A stretch of 64,000 nucleotides of DNA, taken from contig CM070520.1 of assembly GCA_036346375.1 (NCBI GenBank), positions 15,511,791 to 15,575,790 of the forward strand. The letters are read 5' to 3'. Numbering within the stretch: position 1 is the stretch's first letter; every line of letters begins with the position of its first letter. This document shows, in pieces, positions 10,468 to 21,722 of this stretch. The notes under the pieces were generated by a model. It did no database searches and had not been told where the DNA came from. It saw only the letters and a program-made list of their open reading frames with translations. Source of the DNA: Guadua angustifolia. Its lineage: Eukaryota > Streptophyta > Magnoliopsida > Poales > Poaceae. The translations under genes were made by a program, and so were the position numbers.

Positions 10468-11517
10468 ATTGTAACTATTTAACTATACACCTTTGAACTA
10501 CATAACTTTAAGACTATACATCTTTTAAGTAAACACCTTTCAATTAGAGAACTTTGAACATATACCTTTCAAACAAAAAAATTTCAACTAGACAACTTTT
10601 TTTTAAAAAAAATAACTTTCCACTGGGCAACTTTCGACTAGATATCAACTAAAAAAAGATAACTATTTAAAAGTTTTGATTCAGATTTGAGACAATTCAA
10701 ACCCAAACTTCAAAAGATCCGTCAAGGATTATGCTCCATTTAGTAGATTAAAAAAAATGTCCCTGCTTGGATCTTCTACACCGAAAGAGTTGCTAATTGC
10801 TTTCAACTTGAGCACAGAAAATCACCAACATTGTCATGCTTGGACTTTTATGTTTAGCCCAGCTTACGTGGGCCCCGCCACGGCAAACTCCCTTGTGTCG
10901 CGCGTGGTCTCCCGAGTCCCGACCGCCGCACGCGCCTGTTTGGGTTGTTAGTTAACTATTAGTTAGTCTATTAATTAGACTGTTTAAATCTATTTTAGTT
11001 AATTTTAGCAGCTAACTGTTAGTGCTAATGGATCTAAATATAATCTATGACCACGTACGTTCACAGAAGTCTTCAGTTTATTGGTCCCTTCAGCTGGTGT
11101 TTCTAAATCTAGCCCCGCAGATAGAATTGTAAATTTAGTTTCTTTGGCATCTCAAAAACACGACAGTATATCTATCCTCTGTCCTGTCTGAAGTGTATAC
11201 AAGCGTGGTAGAAGGTGCTACCGCACTTGGAAAGTGCGAGGGCAACTGTTGCTGTAGTGGGCTATTATTTGCTGCTGTGATCGACCGAATTCCCGTGGCT
11301 CCAATCACTTTCCGCGGTGCAGGATTGCGGTAGGTGATGCATATCATGTGTCGAAAGTTCCGCGGTGGTGGAGAAGGTCAAAATTGTAATTCAATTCACA
11401 TGGAAACTATTTTTTTTTAAAAAAAAAGGTGAAAAAAAGCTAGAAAAACGAAGATTCCGCATACAGAGGGCATGGGAGGAGCAGAAGAGGAAAAATATCC
11501 ATCTTGATCGAGATAGG
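10468..11517. other. Non-coding with a probable MITE remnant at 10,930-11,036
   Basis: No gene was recognised. The section beginning gcctgtttgggttgttag near 10,930 and ending gctaactgttagtgctaatgg near 11,027 has self-complementary blocks (gttagttaac, ttaattagac, agctaactgt). It resembles the common grass MITE type with TGTTTGG ends; its terminal repeats are not cleanly preserved. Confidence 0.35.
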
Positions 11518-11842
11518 TTGGTGAAACCAGTGCAACCAACTAAAAAAGTTTCAAAAATTCTGAAAAAAATCATGGATGTACATCTCAGCTTACCCCATCT
11601 ACATATAAAATTTCATGATCAAATTCGTCTTGTGCTAAGAGTAATAAAAAAGACAAAGTTGATCATGAACAGGAACAGTTCCTGTTCACGATCAACTTTG
11701 TCTTTTTTTGTAACTTCTAGCATATGATGAATTTGATCATGAAATTTTATATGTAGATGGGGTAAGCTGAGATGTACATCCATGATTTTTTTCAGAATTT
11801 TTTGAAACTTTTTTTAGTTGGATTGCACCGTGGTTTCACCAA
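11518..11842. repeat. Long near-perfect inverted repeat (hairpin, about 325 bp)
   Basis: The left arm starts ttggtgaaaccagtgcaacc at 11,518 and the right arm ends ggttgcac/ggtttcaccaa at 11,842. Arms of about 160 bp pair around a centre near 11,676 (gaacaggaac agt tcctgttc). Internal blocks such as catggatgtacatctcagct and catatgatgaatttgatcat-type sequence are mirrored with few mismatches. A transcript would fold into a long double-stranded stem. It may be a foldback MITE; no clear target duplication was found. Confidence 0.85.
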
Positions 11843-12872
11843 CTGTATGATTGCACAAGATATGTTCCCCAGAAAGAGTGCATTCTTATCTACAGAGTTG
11901 AGATGGTCGACGATCATGGTTCCAGTCACGTTCTCGTTCCAAGGCTCCAAGCGGCTGCTAATTTACCCACACGAATACCAATGTGCACAGTACTAAAACG
12001 GAAACTGCTAATTTACGCATACGAATACCAATGTGTACATTACTAAAGGGCGACGATTTTTTAAAATAACATTTAAAAAATAGAAAATTACAGAAATAAT
12101 ATGCCGAATTTAAAAATTACAAATCTACCTCCCTATCATCGTTTGAAACAGCGGATAGTCTCTGCCGTCATTTGAAACGGCGATGTGCTTGGCGACAGAG
12201 GCCTATCACCAGTGCATTTTTTTTTTTGAAATAGCATGTTTTTTAGTTTTTTATTTTGTACTTCATTTTTAAAATAGAGTAGCGACTGAAAGTTACAGGT
12301 TAAAATGACAGCAGGCAAAAATATGTGACGAAATATGTTTTACTAATGCAAGTGTAAATTTTACATTCGAATTTTATTTGTAACAACCAATGAATGGCAT
12401 GGAAAATAGTTCGGTGAAAACTGAGAATGGTAGTGACGCCGACTTGAAAAATTACCAAAACGATAAACATACGAAACACTTACCAATGAGTTTCGCGAAA
12501 TGTATGTCGTATATCGGTCAATACAAACGATAGCACTGACAAATAATAGAAGTTAAATGTATTTGCAAATTTTTCATTTTTAGTAGAAAATAGAAAATAA
12601 TAAGGTGGAGATAAATTAGTAAGAAAGAAGATGACATAGCATGTTGTATCAAAAGACAAGAGGAAACATATGCACATATATTGGGGTAGTATGTAACATG
12701 ACAATGGTGTTCGAAAACTGTTCAATCATTAAAATATATAAAGGGGGTAAATCCATTCAGGTTTCTCATGCCTTTACTGCTTTTAAACGTAAAATTTTCT
12801 TAAGCCCTTTCGTATCTTCTAAACCCTTCGACCGCTGGTGGTGAACCACTGGTCGGTCAAGATCCGCTGGCC
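11843..12872. other. Non-coding stretch
   Basis: No gene was recognised. A short segment at 12,130-12,235 has mirrored gtttgaaac...ggcgat units (catcgtttgaaacagcgg, gtcatttgaaacggcgatg), like the termini of some grass DNA transposons, but no complete element could be delimited. Confidence 0.35.
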
Positions 12873-13034
12873 ATGGAGGAAGTTGATCCCTCGTCAACGG
12901 CGATAACCGAAGTGGTTGTGACGACCGCTATAGTTCAGGAGGAGGCTTCTGCCAGTAGGGAGATCGAGGAACTCCCTCCTGCAAAGAAGACTTCGGTCGT
13001 TCCGACTGAGAGGAGGTATCACCTGAAAGGGTGA
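12873..13034 (+). other. Short reading-frame remnant of unknown origin
   Basis: A 53-codon frame from ATG 12,873 encodes an acidic N terminus (MEEVDPSSTAITEVV) followed by a charged stretch and stops at 13,032-13,034. The look is that of a retroelement-encoded or antisense-gene remnant, but no family was recognised. A second coiled-coil-like scrap (QIKELETQLLKAQ) occurs near 13,275-13,320. The rest of 13,035-13,748 is non-coding. Confidence 0.25.
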
Positions 13035-13748
13035 TCATCTGACCAATGGTCTTACCACTGATGTCTTCCTGTGACAAGTTTTTGATAACTTGCAAGCAAA
13101 GATACTTATCTTTTTCTCCTTTTTTTTTTGCTAAACCAATAGGCGAGGACTTTAGCAAAAGCTGAAGTAGAAAAAATAAAAAAGTAAGTATTAGTCTTTA
13201 CTGTTATTTTTTTATTTCTTCTCTCTTATCCATTTTGTTCTGATACATTTGCTTTGACACAGACAAGAAGAACAAATAAAAGAATTAGAGACACAACTCT
13301 TGAAGGCTCAAAATACCACCAAGGGGATATAAGTTTGATTTTATATATGCAAGAGAATACCATAAAGACAAAACTGCCAGACTCCACAAGGCTTTTGCCT
13401 CAATAGTTAGCCTTGTAGTTTTGTGTGTCTAATTTGCATGTGTAACTTTATTTTTTGTAGGTTCAGATTCTTGTACTATTGTTGCTGAAGATATGATACG
13501 CTCAGATACGCTAAGCATTCGTTAATTAGGTATTAACTTTTGTACTGCTCCACTATATTGTTTATCTATTTTATTGAAACATTAAGCATAGAGTTCAAAT
13601 TTATTTCTAATTATGCATTTATGCTGTACTTTTTTTATACCTTAATATTCATAGTCTTTGACATTAGTGCTAGCCACTTAGTGGTTGCTCCCTTAAATCT
13701 CTTGCAATTGATGATGGTTTCACCGGCTTTCTTGATTCAGTGGTATGT

Positions 13749-14302
13749 TTATCCACTCCCCCAAAATACGTCGACACACTCGAGCTTTCTGGAAATCTGC
13801 CTAAAGTGCCTTAATGGATGAATGAGCTGGAAAACCTTGAGAAATTAACATTATCATAGGCTTCACTAAGGACATATGCTTTGTTTGTTCTTTCCCAGCT
13901 GCCTTTGTTGTTTTCTCTTACGTTATTAGTAAATGCAGCAAGACAGGATCACGATATCGTGAAGGTTCTGATGAAGAATACAATGGATTCAGGAGGAAAG
14001 ATCCTTATCACATCTGATGGATTCCATAGTCTTAACTACTTCGTTTCTCAGCACCGGCGCTGTTATTTCTGAGCTTCCTAGATGGCGCAATGCCAAAGCT
14101 CCAAAGGCTTGAGCTAAGATTCAGGATACTGGAAGGTTCTTATGATGTGAAAAGCCTAGAAAGTCTTCAGCAAGTGCCTTTTAGAGTCAGCCAACAGGCT
14201 TCTGAAACTACCAAGGTGAAGGTGTCTGATATTAGAAGTTCAGTAAGCATGCATCCGAACAAACCACAGTCCACAGTGGTAGTCGATGAGTACTATGGAT
14301 GA
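13749..14302 (+). pseudogene. NLR leucine-rich-repeat C-terminal remnant
   Basis: The plus strand reads as the last part of an NLR: YVDTLELSGNLPKVP, MNELENLEKLTLS, then GAMPKLQRLELRF and SLESLQQVPFRVSQQASE, ending at TGA 14,300-14,302 after a KVSDIRSSVSMHPN block. These match the terminal LRR units of grass CC-NB-LRR proteins. It carries two in-frame stops (near 13,814 and 13,857) and a one-base deletion near 14,033 that moves the frame between the IDxFHSL-like and LLRFSAPALLFLSFLDGAMP blocks. Coiled coil, NB-ARC and most repeats are absent. About 500 bp further right, another NLR remnant runs in the opposite direction. Confidence 0.72.
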
Positions 14303-14795
14303 TCAAAAGTGAAACAATTCTTGCAACCCTTATCCTTGTAAACTGCAATGTTTCTTGGACATGTAATGATTGAGAATGAACAATAGCCAATTGGAGCGTT
14401 TTTTGCATAGTGTAAACATAATCGTCTGATGAGCCTATTTCATCGGTCAAACTTGACCCAAGGGCAGCACTTCCATCATTGCTCTAACTGCTGCCCGATT
14501 TGACGGGGTTGTATTGTTTCTGCGAGGCCATGCTTAGTGAATTGTTGAGCAGCCGAGGCAGGGACGTTTTCTTTTCTGCCATTTTGTCGAGCAGCTCATG
14601 AATAAGTTGGCAGTCGAAGCAGGAATTGAACTGCTCGATTGATTGCTTCCAAGATGCAACCTTGAGAGTGTTCTGCTCTCTTCTGGGCCAATTTCGATGT
14701 GATCTTTCCTGTCAACTCACAGTATGAGAGCTCACACATCTACAAAGCCTATTGAGATTACTGAGTACAATACGGGGACTGACCCAACAAGGGGA
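14303..14795. other. Non-coding between converging NLR remnants
   Basis: It contains the presumed 3' flank of the plus-strand remnant and that of the minus-strand remnant. No gene or repeat was recognised. Confidence 0.4.
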
Positions 14796-16490
14796 TTACC
14801 ACTTAACTAGTGAAAGTTCAGAGATAAGAAATAATTTAGTGAGCCATGTAAGCACAGCATTCAGAACTAGCAAAATAATGTAGTCGGAGATATATTGGGC
14901 TTTTGCAAGTCCCATTCGAATTTGATCGATGAAATTACTGTGACAGATGATTAACGATGGATCATTTGCAACGTTGGGAGAATCCAAGCCTTGTTTGTTG
15001 CGGAATTTCCCAGCAATTAAGATTGTTGTTGCCCCCGTGTCCAGATCTGAATTTAGAGCTTTGGCAGTGGATAAGTTGGCATCTCTGGTTGTAGCAACGA
15101 GGGCCCAGATTGCAGCAGCAGCAGCATCCATCGAACGAAATGACTCATTAACATTGCGTCATTGTGGAGGTTGAGTGCAGTCCTCATGTTCTTCTGGCAG
15201 AATCTGTCACATAAAGAGTGCTTTTACAAGTATACTGGGCACTGGCACAAGACGAACGAACGAACGAATACATTGTCTGGCATCGAAACAATGCTCGACC
15301 GCAACGGAAGATATGAATTGGCAGATGAATATAGCCCAGCAAATGAATTGATCTTCATGCGGATAACCAATTGACACGGCACGACCAAGAGATACACTGA
15401 TCTGGAATGCAGCAACAGCCTGTGTGAAATGCGTGGGCAGAACTGGGTAGGGTGCCGAGTATGTATTGGCATCCTAGAAAATTTCAAAAACACCACGAGA
15501 TCACCTTTTTAATGTCTAAATTTGTTGATTTAATTAATTTTGATTTTGATGATTTGAGATTGGTAAGATATTAGAACTATTTGTATTGTATTTTTAACAG
15601 ATTTTGAATATATATGTGTTGAATTTATGATGTTATAAAATAATAAAGTTGTCATGTGAAGTGTATACCTCTGTTAAATTTTTTTGTGTCGGAGACTACC
15701 GTTAATTGCAGGTGCCATTCAGAAAGTAGGGTGACGATTATTACCTTGTCACGGCAACCCGCCAGGCTTCGCTTTCGGCTTCACCTCCGGTTTCGCTCTT
15801 GTGTAGTTGCACTTGTCCCCGCAGTCTCCGCAAGAATTGCTTCCACATCCTCTTCGACCCCATTGTTCACGAGCCTGACTGTGTACTGGAGCTCTGCGAC
15901 TTGTCTCCTCATGGCGCCGACCGCCGCCCTGACGCTGTGGCTGTTGATGTACCACTGGTCGTAGCGGAGGGCGACTTGCTCGAGGCTGAAGAGGTTGCCG
16001 ATGCCTGATGGCATGCTCTCTTGGCTCGCTGGGCCTGTGGAAAGTTTCAAATCAAGGTCTTTCAGCTTCGGCATGGCTCCTACTCTGAAAAGCAGCCGTG
16101 CCACCCTGCAATCGACGGAGAATCACAAGAGCTCGCTGAATCCTCCCTTTCAAAACTGTAGCTTCTGCCTGAAGGAAATCCAAGCCTAGTACAAGGCATT
16201 CCAATCTGTGTAAACTCCCAAGGATCTTTAGTTCATTTGGAGCTAGTTTGCACACTGTGATTTGCAAGAAAGCGAGGTGGTTCAGGCCTTGGATCCATTT
16301 GGGAACAGCGAGAAACCTTGCAGTTATTATGAGTTTCCTCAGATCCTGAGGCGCACTAGGCAGGGAATCCAGAAATTCCGTGGAACAACCGAACTCACAA
16401 CGGATTGTTACTGCAAGCTCCTCCAAGTACCGCAGGTATTGAAGAGCAACGACAAGCTTGCAAAGCTTCGCTTAACTGTTAAAAAAACAC
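14796..16490 (-). pseudogene. NLR LRR remnant with a C-terminal membrane-type exon
   Basis: Exon A (about 16,490 to 15,745, donor gtaat) encodes LRR sequence collinear with residues of the NLR at 58.4-60.6 kb. Shared blocks include FLQITVCKL, LKILG, LVLGLDFL, SVDC, GAMPxLxxLDL and VxLRYxxW. A frameshift plus TGA lies near 16,120-16,130. Exon B (from 15,203, after GTGACAG, to the stop at 14,796) encodes a 111-residue tail that begins with an alanine-rich segment (MDAAAAAIWALVATTRDAN). It ends with a hydrophobic helix ISDYIILLVLNAVLTWLTKLFL, given here only as a position: residues 84-105. A TGA is also present just before the alanine block. The tail has no function I recognise; one membrane span is likely. 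Confidence 0.68.
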
Positions 16491-16601
16491 GGCAAAATTA
16501 TAGTTTCAAAGAATCAGGAGACACAAATTTAACATAAAAAATCCTTTCATAAATATCTTTTTTTCTCGTGATCTATCCTATAGATTACGGTGTGGTATTT
16601 A

Positions 16602-16807
16602 GGCCCCGTTTGGTACGGTTCCAGATTCTAGTAGAAACGTTTCAGGTAGAATCAGAATCCGGAGGAACGGGTTGCTAGCCGATTCGACCACGGTGTGTAA
16701 AAATCAGAAACGATTCGCTTTGAAACGTTCCGAGTCCTATTCTGTTTGGTTGGATTTATTTCAGATTCTAGGAGAAACAGTCCGGTTTCAAGTTGCCAAA
16801 CGGGGCC
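16602..16807. mobile_element. Tourist-type MITE (PIF/Harbinger-like), 206 bp
   Basis: The termini ggccccgtttgg (left) and ccaaacggggcc (right) are perfect inverted repeats. They are flanked by TTA on both sides (16,599-16,601 and 16,808-16,810), the usual PIF/Harbinger target duplication. The interior has no coding capacity. Confidence 0.9.
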
Positions 16808-17040
16808 TTAAAATGGTGCATAAAGGATCATGTATATAAGAGAATAACTCTGAGTTAGAATAAGAAACAAATCAAAAATGAATTCGATCACAACCAACTT
16901 CAACAGTTGTTAGTGTCTCAGGTATGTTACGCGACTGATCCCGTTAGATAAATATTCTTGTTACTGTTCCGTTCGGATTGATTCCATGCCAATCAACGAG
17001 CAGATGTCGAAACACTGGTAGGTCAACAATTTTCTCCGGC

Positions 17041-18030
17041 AGGTGCCTTTATTTGGGGAGAAAATTGAATATATGCCACCGCAAAGATGAGCCCTTGTCC
17101 AAATGCCATCATGGTCTTGGATCACTTTAAAAAGCCCCTCGAAACGAGGTCTTCTTGCCCACGATGACATTCCGGCCACTTATTCCCATTTTGCCCCTCA
17201 GTGATTATAAAGCAACGATTTAACCGAGATCAAAATTAAATATTTAAACTAAGATTAAAATTAAATATTTTTGCATATTTGAGTTTCCCCATGGTTTCAG
17301 AAGCCCATAAAAAATATTTTATGATTTTAGGAATTATATTTTTTATATTAAATTTAATTTTATTAATTAAATTTCGTTGATTGAATATTTAAATTGAGAT
17401 CAAAATTAAATATTTTTGCATATTTGAGTTTCCATGGTTTCAGAAGCCCATAAAAATATTTTATGATTTTAGGAATTATATTTTTTATATTAAATTTAAT
17501 TTTATTAATTAAATTTCTTTTATTGAATATTTAAATTGAGATCAAAATTAAATATTTTTGCATATTTGAGTTTCCATGGTTTGAAGCCCATAAAAAATAT
17601 TTTATGATTTTAGGAATTATATTTTTTATATTAAATTTAATTTTATTAATTAAATTTCGCTTTGGTGAGGGCAAAATGGGAATAAGTGGTAGGACAAAGA
17701 TAGAAATTTAATTAATAAAACAAAATTTAATATAAAAATATAATTCCTAAAATCATAAAATATTTTTTATGGGCTTCAAACCATGGAAACTCAAATATGC
17801 AAAAATATTTAATTTTAATCTCATTAAATATTTAATTTTGATCTCGTTTAAATCATTGCTTTATAATCACCGAGGGCAAAATGGGAATAAGTGGCCGGAA
17901 TAGCATCGTGGGCGAGAAGGCCTCATTTCGAGGGGCTTTTTAAGGTGATCCAGGACCATGATGGCATTTGGACAAGGGCTCATCTTTGCGGTGGCATATA
18001 TTCAATTTTCTCTTATTTGGGTGCTTCTCA
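17041..18030. repeat. Composite inverted-repeat element, about 1 kb
   Basis: The outer arms, about 17,041-17,225 and 17,845-18,030, are inverted copies. Blocks such as ggcatatattcaattttctc, ccatgatggcatttggacaa and ggcaaaatgggaataagtgg occur in both, in opposite orientations. Between them lie AT-rich units: three tandem direct copies and one inverted copy (see next entry). It looks like a non-autonomous DNA transposon with long terminal inverted repeats; a target duplication was not identified. Confidence 0.7.
17223..17850. repeat. Three direct plus one inverted copy of a roughly 140-bp AT-rich unit
   Basis: The unit contains tatttttgcatatttgagtt, ccatggtttcagaagcccat and attttatgattttaggaatt. 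It is repeated head to tail from about 17,223 to 17,660 and recurs reversed at about 17,700-17,850. A copy of the outer-arm sequence gagggcaaaatgggaataag at 17,668-17,687 separates the two groups. Confidence 0.85.
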
Positions 18031-18404
18031 GGTCCTTGAACAAAGCTACAATTGTTATAGCCGCTATATTGACCCTATTTCCATTATTTTTATAGCCGCA
18101 ATAGCTCCGCTATGATACATGTGTCAATTCTCTTTATATTTCTAAACATTAATTGTATTTTGTTCATGATCTTCTTTTTTTATCATATTTGTTATACTTA
18201 AATTGAATTAAATTTGGCTCCTAGAAATAATAAATATTAGTTAAAATATAAATCCATCTTGGTAGTATTGAAGGTATTCACTTCAGAATTGTATTTGTGG
18301 GTCTTCACCGGATGGATGAATATCCCTATGGACGAGCTCGGCGATGTACTCCGCTATATCCTCGAATTCTCTCAATGTATGCATTCCATTTTCTGATGAA
18401 ACGA
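18031..18404. other. Non-coding stretch
   Basis: No gene was recognised. It is AT-rich and includes imperfect tatagccgctatat-type sequence near 18,055-18,070. Confidence 0.4.
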
Positions 18405-19259
18405 ATGGACGGAGCCAGGAATTTTATTCACAGGGGGCCAATAGAAAAACTAATCTATTGAAATCAATATATGTAAAGGATAATTTAGCCATGTATTACA
18501 TTGAAATCATCCATAATCACATGTAATTAGAGGAGTTAGGGAAAATAACACACCTGCAAGAGTTTAGTTAAACCGTACTCGTCGACACTTCTTTGCAATG
18601 AAATCATCTATAAGTGCTTCGATTTTAAACTCTAGAGCCATATCCCTCTCAATATAGACTATCAAGCAATCTCTCAGAAATTCATCTTCCATTTTATTTC
18701 GAAGTCTTGTCTTGACAAGTTTCATGGCAGAAAAAATACGTTCTGTTGTTGCAGTTGAAACAGGCAAAGTAAGGATAAGTCGAATTAACCTGCAAATTAG
18801 AGACAATGGGATTAATATATAGAAAATAAGAGTGTTGAGGACAATTATAGTTTAAACACAAGTAAATAAAGATTACCTATCTATCAAATTATAATCTTTA
18901 GATTTTTCCGTCTCTACAAGTTTTTGGCAAAGATCAGCAATATTTGATAAGTCTTGGAGCTCCTGATTTCGTAGCACATCAAGCCAATAATGTTGCAATT
19001 GATGCCTCAAGTTAATCATTTCCTGTTCTGAAAAATCTGAAGGATAAAACTTTGTAGCTAACAAGCACACATTGTTAATGTTGAATGACCTATACGAGTT
19101 CATTTGGCTGTTGCGTTGGGCTGGAAGATACGGGGGTAAGTAAAAAACTTTGAAACGATCCTTGTCAATCATGTACCCCTGCGAGAATTGAACGTACTTA
19201 TGTACAGGCAGCGACAATAGCTTCAGGTCGCAAGGAAGATTATCACATTGACGCGGCAC
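18405..19259 (-). pseudogene. hAT transposase, C-terminal part, with hAT-like 3' end
   Basis: Exon 1 (19,259 to 18,877, donor GTAATC) and exon 2 (18,789 to 18,564, after TTTGCAG) join in frame. They give the hAT dimerisation region with its hallmark LPVSTATTERIFSAMKLVK and LRNKMEDEFLRDCLIVYI blocks. Such plant transposases carry a TTF/MYM-type zinc finger and RNase H-like catalytic core upstream; both are missing here, so the copy is 5'-truncated. Exons here keep an open frame and good splice sites. Beyond the stop, at 18,405-18,419, lies atggacggagccagg, close to the termini of the two hAT MITEs in this window (34,062 and 54,875). It probably marks the element's 3' end. Confidence 0.8.
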
Positions 19260-19896
19260 ATATTAAAGGATCCTAATTTGTAAGTGAGTTTGCCCAATCT
19301 TTTATGGTATATTCGGATGTGCAGCAATATACGAGTTAGGTTGCTGTAGTATTTGTGTTGTGGCAACGAGTCTAAAAAGTGGATATAAAATAGAGCTGTT
19401 TTACAGTGAATTAAAATCAATATAAGCCGTTCATTTCTTTGAATCTAATGGTTGAAATCAATTTAGATCTAGTTGTACCACCACATGTAGTATTGGTAGT
19501 AAAATTCAAAAAGAAGTAAAAGGGTTAAAAAATGCCATCATACTATTTGTCCTCTATGGTAAAACTCGTCATGTGATCCTAATGAATAGCGGATGAATAG
19601 ATAAGAAGCCTCTAAAGATCACCAGGTATTTGATGAATCCAAAACTGTGAACGAATTAGGAAAAGTCTAAAATACCCCTGATGAATGGATACGAAAAGTC
19701 TAAAATATCCTTGAGAAATGGATGGTTAGATTTGATTTCTACTACCACTACTTACTACCTATGTTATCCACTGTAAAATATCTCATAAAATACTATTTCT
19801 CCTTTGGAAACACACAAATAAAGAGACTAAAGAACACAAACCACTTAAGAGAGAGATAGTGAGTGAAAATGAGATATATGTCCCCCACATATACCC
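19260..19896. other. Non-coding stretch
   Basis: No gene was recognised. Short near-repeats such as atgaatggatacgaaaagtctaaaat and gagaaatggatgg occur near 19,590-19,730. Confidence 0.35.
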
Positions 19897-20245
19897 TGTT
19901 AGACATAACACCGTCGCACGCACACATGCATGTTAGTATTTCTGTTTTGTCACGTTGCATGATAGTTAGCAGCCTGAGGCGCGCAGAGTTTGCTGGAAGG
20001 CCAGGTCTTGCATACCACGCCACGCATGGCGGGCACATCGCAGAAAAGGAGCAGAGTGGCGAGAGAGTCGGGCATCCAGTTAGCCCACCATCTTGTATTC
20101 TTGCACATCATAAATAGCATCAGAGAAAACAGAAAAGGTTGCAACGCAAATCCAGATATTCGTGTGTGTGTGTGTGTGAGTTGCGCGTCTTTTCCTCGTG
20201 GGTAGTTCATCGGCAGCGCTGCAATTTCGGCAGCCTGCTGCAACA
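19897..20245 (+). mobile_element. Ty1/copia-type LTR (single copy kept)
   Basis: The block starts TGTTAGAC and ends GCAACA. It is followed after two bases by TGGTATCAGAGC (20,248-20,259), the primer-binding site complementary to initiator methionine tRNA that is typical of copia elements. It contains a (GT)n run at 20,160-20,178. No second LTR or polymerase genes follow, so only the left end survives. Confidence 0.75.
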
Positions 20246-20247
20246 CG

Positions 20248-20259
20248 TGGTATCAGAGC
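20248..20259 (+). other. Copia primer-binding site
   Basis: TGGTATCAGAGC is the standard match to the 3' end of initiator tRNA-Met, used to prime minus-strand synthesis. It sits two bases after the LTR end. Confidence 0.85.
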
Positions 20260-20285
20260 CCCGTTGAAGATCTCAGACGCCTGTG

Positions 20286-20384
20286 ATGGCGGAGGACGGC
20301 AACGGCTCGCGTTCTCCATCCAGGTCCCCGTTAGCCGGCGGCGCATACGCGGACCCGGCGACAGCAGTGCTTCGCACGAGGTAG
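20286..20384 (+). pseudogene. Copia gag start, truncated
   Basis: An ATG 26 bases after the primer-binding site begins a 32-codon gag-like leader (MAEDGNGSRSPSRSPLAGG). It stops at a TAG and is not followed by protease, integrase or reverse transcriptase sequence. The element is cut off shortly afterwards. Confidence 0.5.
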
Positions 20385-20650
20385 TGGTGGAACGCGTCGT
20401 GAAGGAGATGCCAAGCTAAGGATGCACTTGTATTCTATCAGATACTGTATTGCCAGAAACTAGGAACGAATGTTGTAAATGCTGAATCTGTGAAGAAATA
20501 GAGAGTATAAATAATTGAATTGACTCTAATGTTTATATGGGAGCTAATAAAAGTTTCATAAAAAATCCTTTTAGGGGAATACTACGCCCAATAATTCATT
20601 TGTTCAACATTGCTGCTGATGAAACTTATGAAAATATACAGATATAAAGC

Positions 20651-21722
20651 TAAATGAACCAGCATTAGATTGGCCAACGAGAATGAGAATCACTCTTGGC
20701 GCTGCCCGTGGTTTGGAATACCTCCATGAGCACTGCAACCCCAAGATCATCCACCGTGATGTCAAGGCTGCCAACGTCCTACTTGATGGGAACTTCGAAG
20801 CAGTGGTAGGAGACTTTGGGTTGGCGAAGATGATGGACATAGGGAGGAACACAATGACAACGGGGGTCCGCGGGACAATGGGCCACATAGCTCCTGAGTA
20901 CCTGAAGACAGGGAGGCCATCAGTGAAGACAGACATATTTGGATATGGTGTCATGTTGTTAAAGATAGTGACAGGAGAGCGTGCAATCTTTCATGACTTG
21001 TTGGAAGGAGCAGGCGAGGTCATGCTCATTGATCAAGTAAGATGACATAACATTATCCTACTATTATTCACAAGTACTCAAGTAAAGATTACATTGCATG
21101 ATGTCACTGATAGCTTATGAAACTGTTACTATTATTCACAAGTACTCAAGTAAAGATTACATTGCATGATGTCACTGATAGCTTATGAAACTGGAGTAAC
21201 AGAAGCATGTCGAGGTTTCAGCGGTCAGTGTTGCTCACCTTAGTAATTAGTATGGGTAGCAGTTAGGTATGAGCACGACCATGAAAGATGTGACTTGTGG
21301 TATGAACAATGAAATCTCTTTGCAACTTCTGGTAAAATGTTGACTCACGTGTTCACATAATTGACTCAGATGAGACTGACTGATTGGTTAATGTGAAGGT
21401 GAAGCTGTTGATGCAAGAAGGGCGATTGGAAGACATCGTGGACCGCAATCTGGACTGTGCATATGACCCCGAAGAGCTGGTGAAGATTATCCAAGTAGCA
21501 CTCCTCTGCATCCACATGGATCCTGATCACCGCCCTGCGATGTTGGAAGTTGTACAGATGCTGGAAGGAGATGTTATCCTGGCAGATAGGTGGGAGGAAT
21601 GGCAGCTGGCTGAGCTTACCCGCAGGCAGCAGTATGAGATGAGGCAGCAGCAGAAGTTGTTCAGCTTCAGTGAGGAGTCTCTCAACATTCAGGAAGCCAT
21701 TGAGCTGTCTGGTGACAGATGA
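20651..21722 (+). pseudogene. SERK-like LRR receptor kinase, kinase C-lobe only
   Basis: Two exons, about 20,651-21,036 (donor GTAAGA) and 21,399-21,722 (after GTGAAG), join in phase. Visible: ALDWPTRMRITLGAARGLEYL, catalytic loop IHRDVKAANVLLD, DFG block GDFGLAK, activation segment ending RGTMGHIAPEYL, the HRP-type block DPDHRPAMLEVVQMLEGD, and a SERK-family end (NIQEAIELSGDR). SERK kinases are plasma-membrane co-receptors for brassinosteroid and immune receptors. Glycine-rich loop, VAIK lysine, membrane span and ectodomain are missing, so catalysis is not expected. No internal stop is present. A copia LTR remnant lies just upstream and may have replaced the 5' part. Confidence 0.82.
21059..21194 (+). 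repeat. Tandem duplication in the kinase intron, 2 x 68 bp
   Basis: The unit tactattattcacaagtact...gatagcttatgaaactgt is repeated exactly or nearly so with a period of 68 bp (starts 21,059 and 21,127). Confidence 0.9.

Noticed and set aside
16961..18115. Two matching small proteins (minus 17,179-16,961 and plus 17,891-18,115, both starting MAG-SSWARRP)
   Set aside because: They are the two arms of the inverted repeat read in opposite directions. Similarity is due to duplication, not coding constraint.
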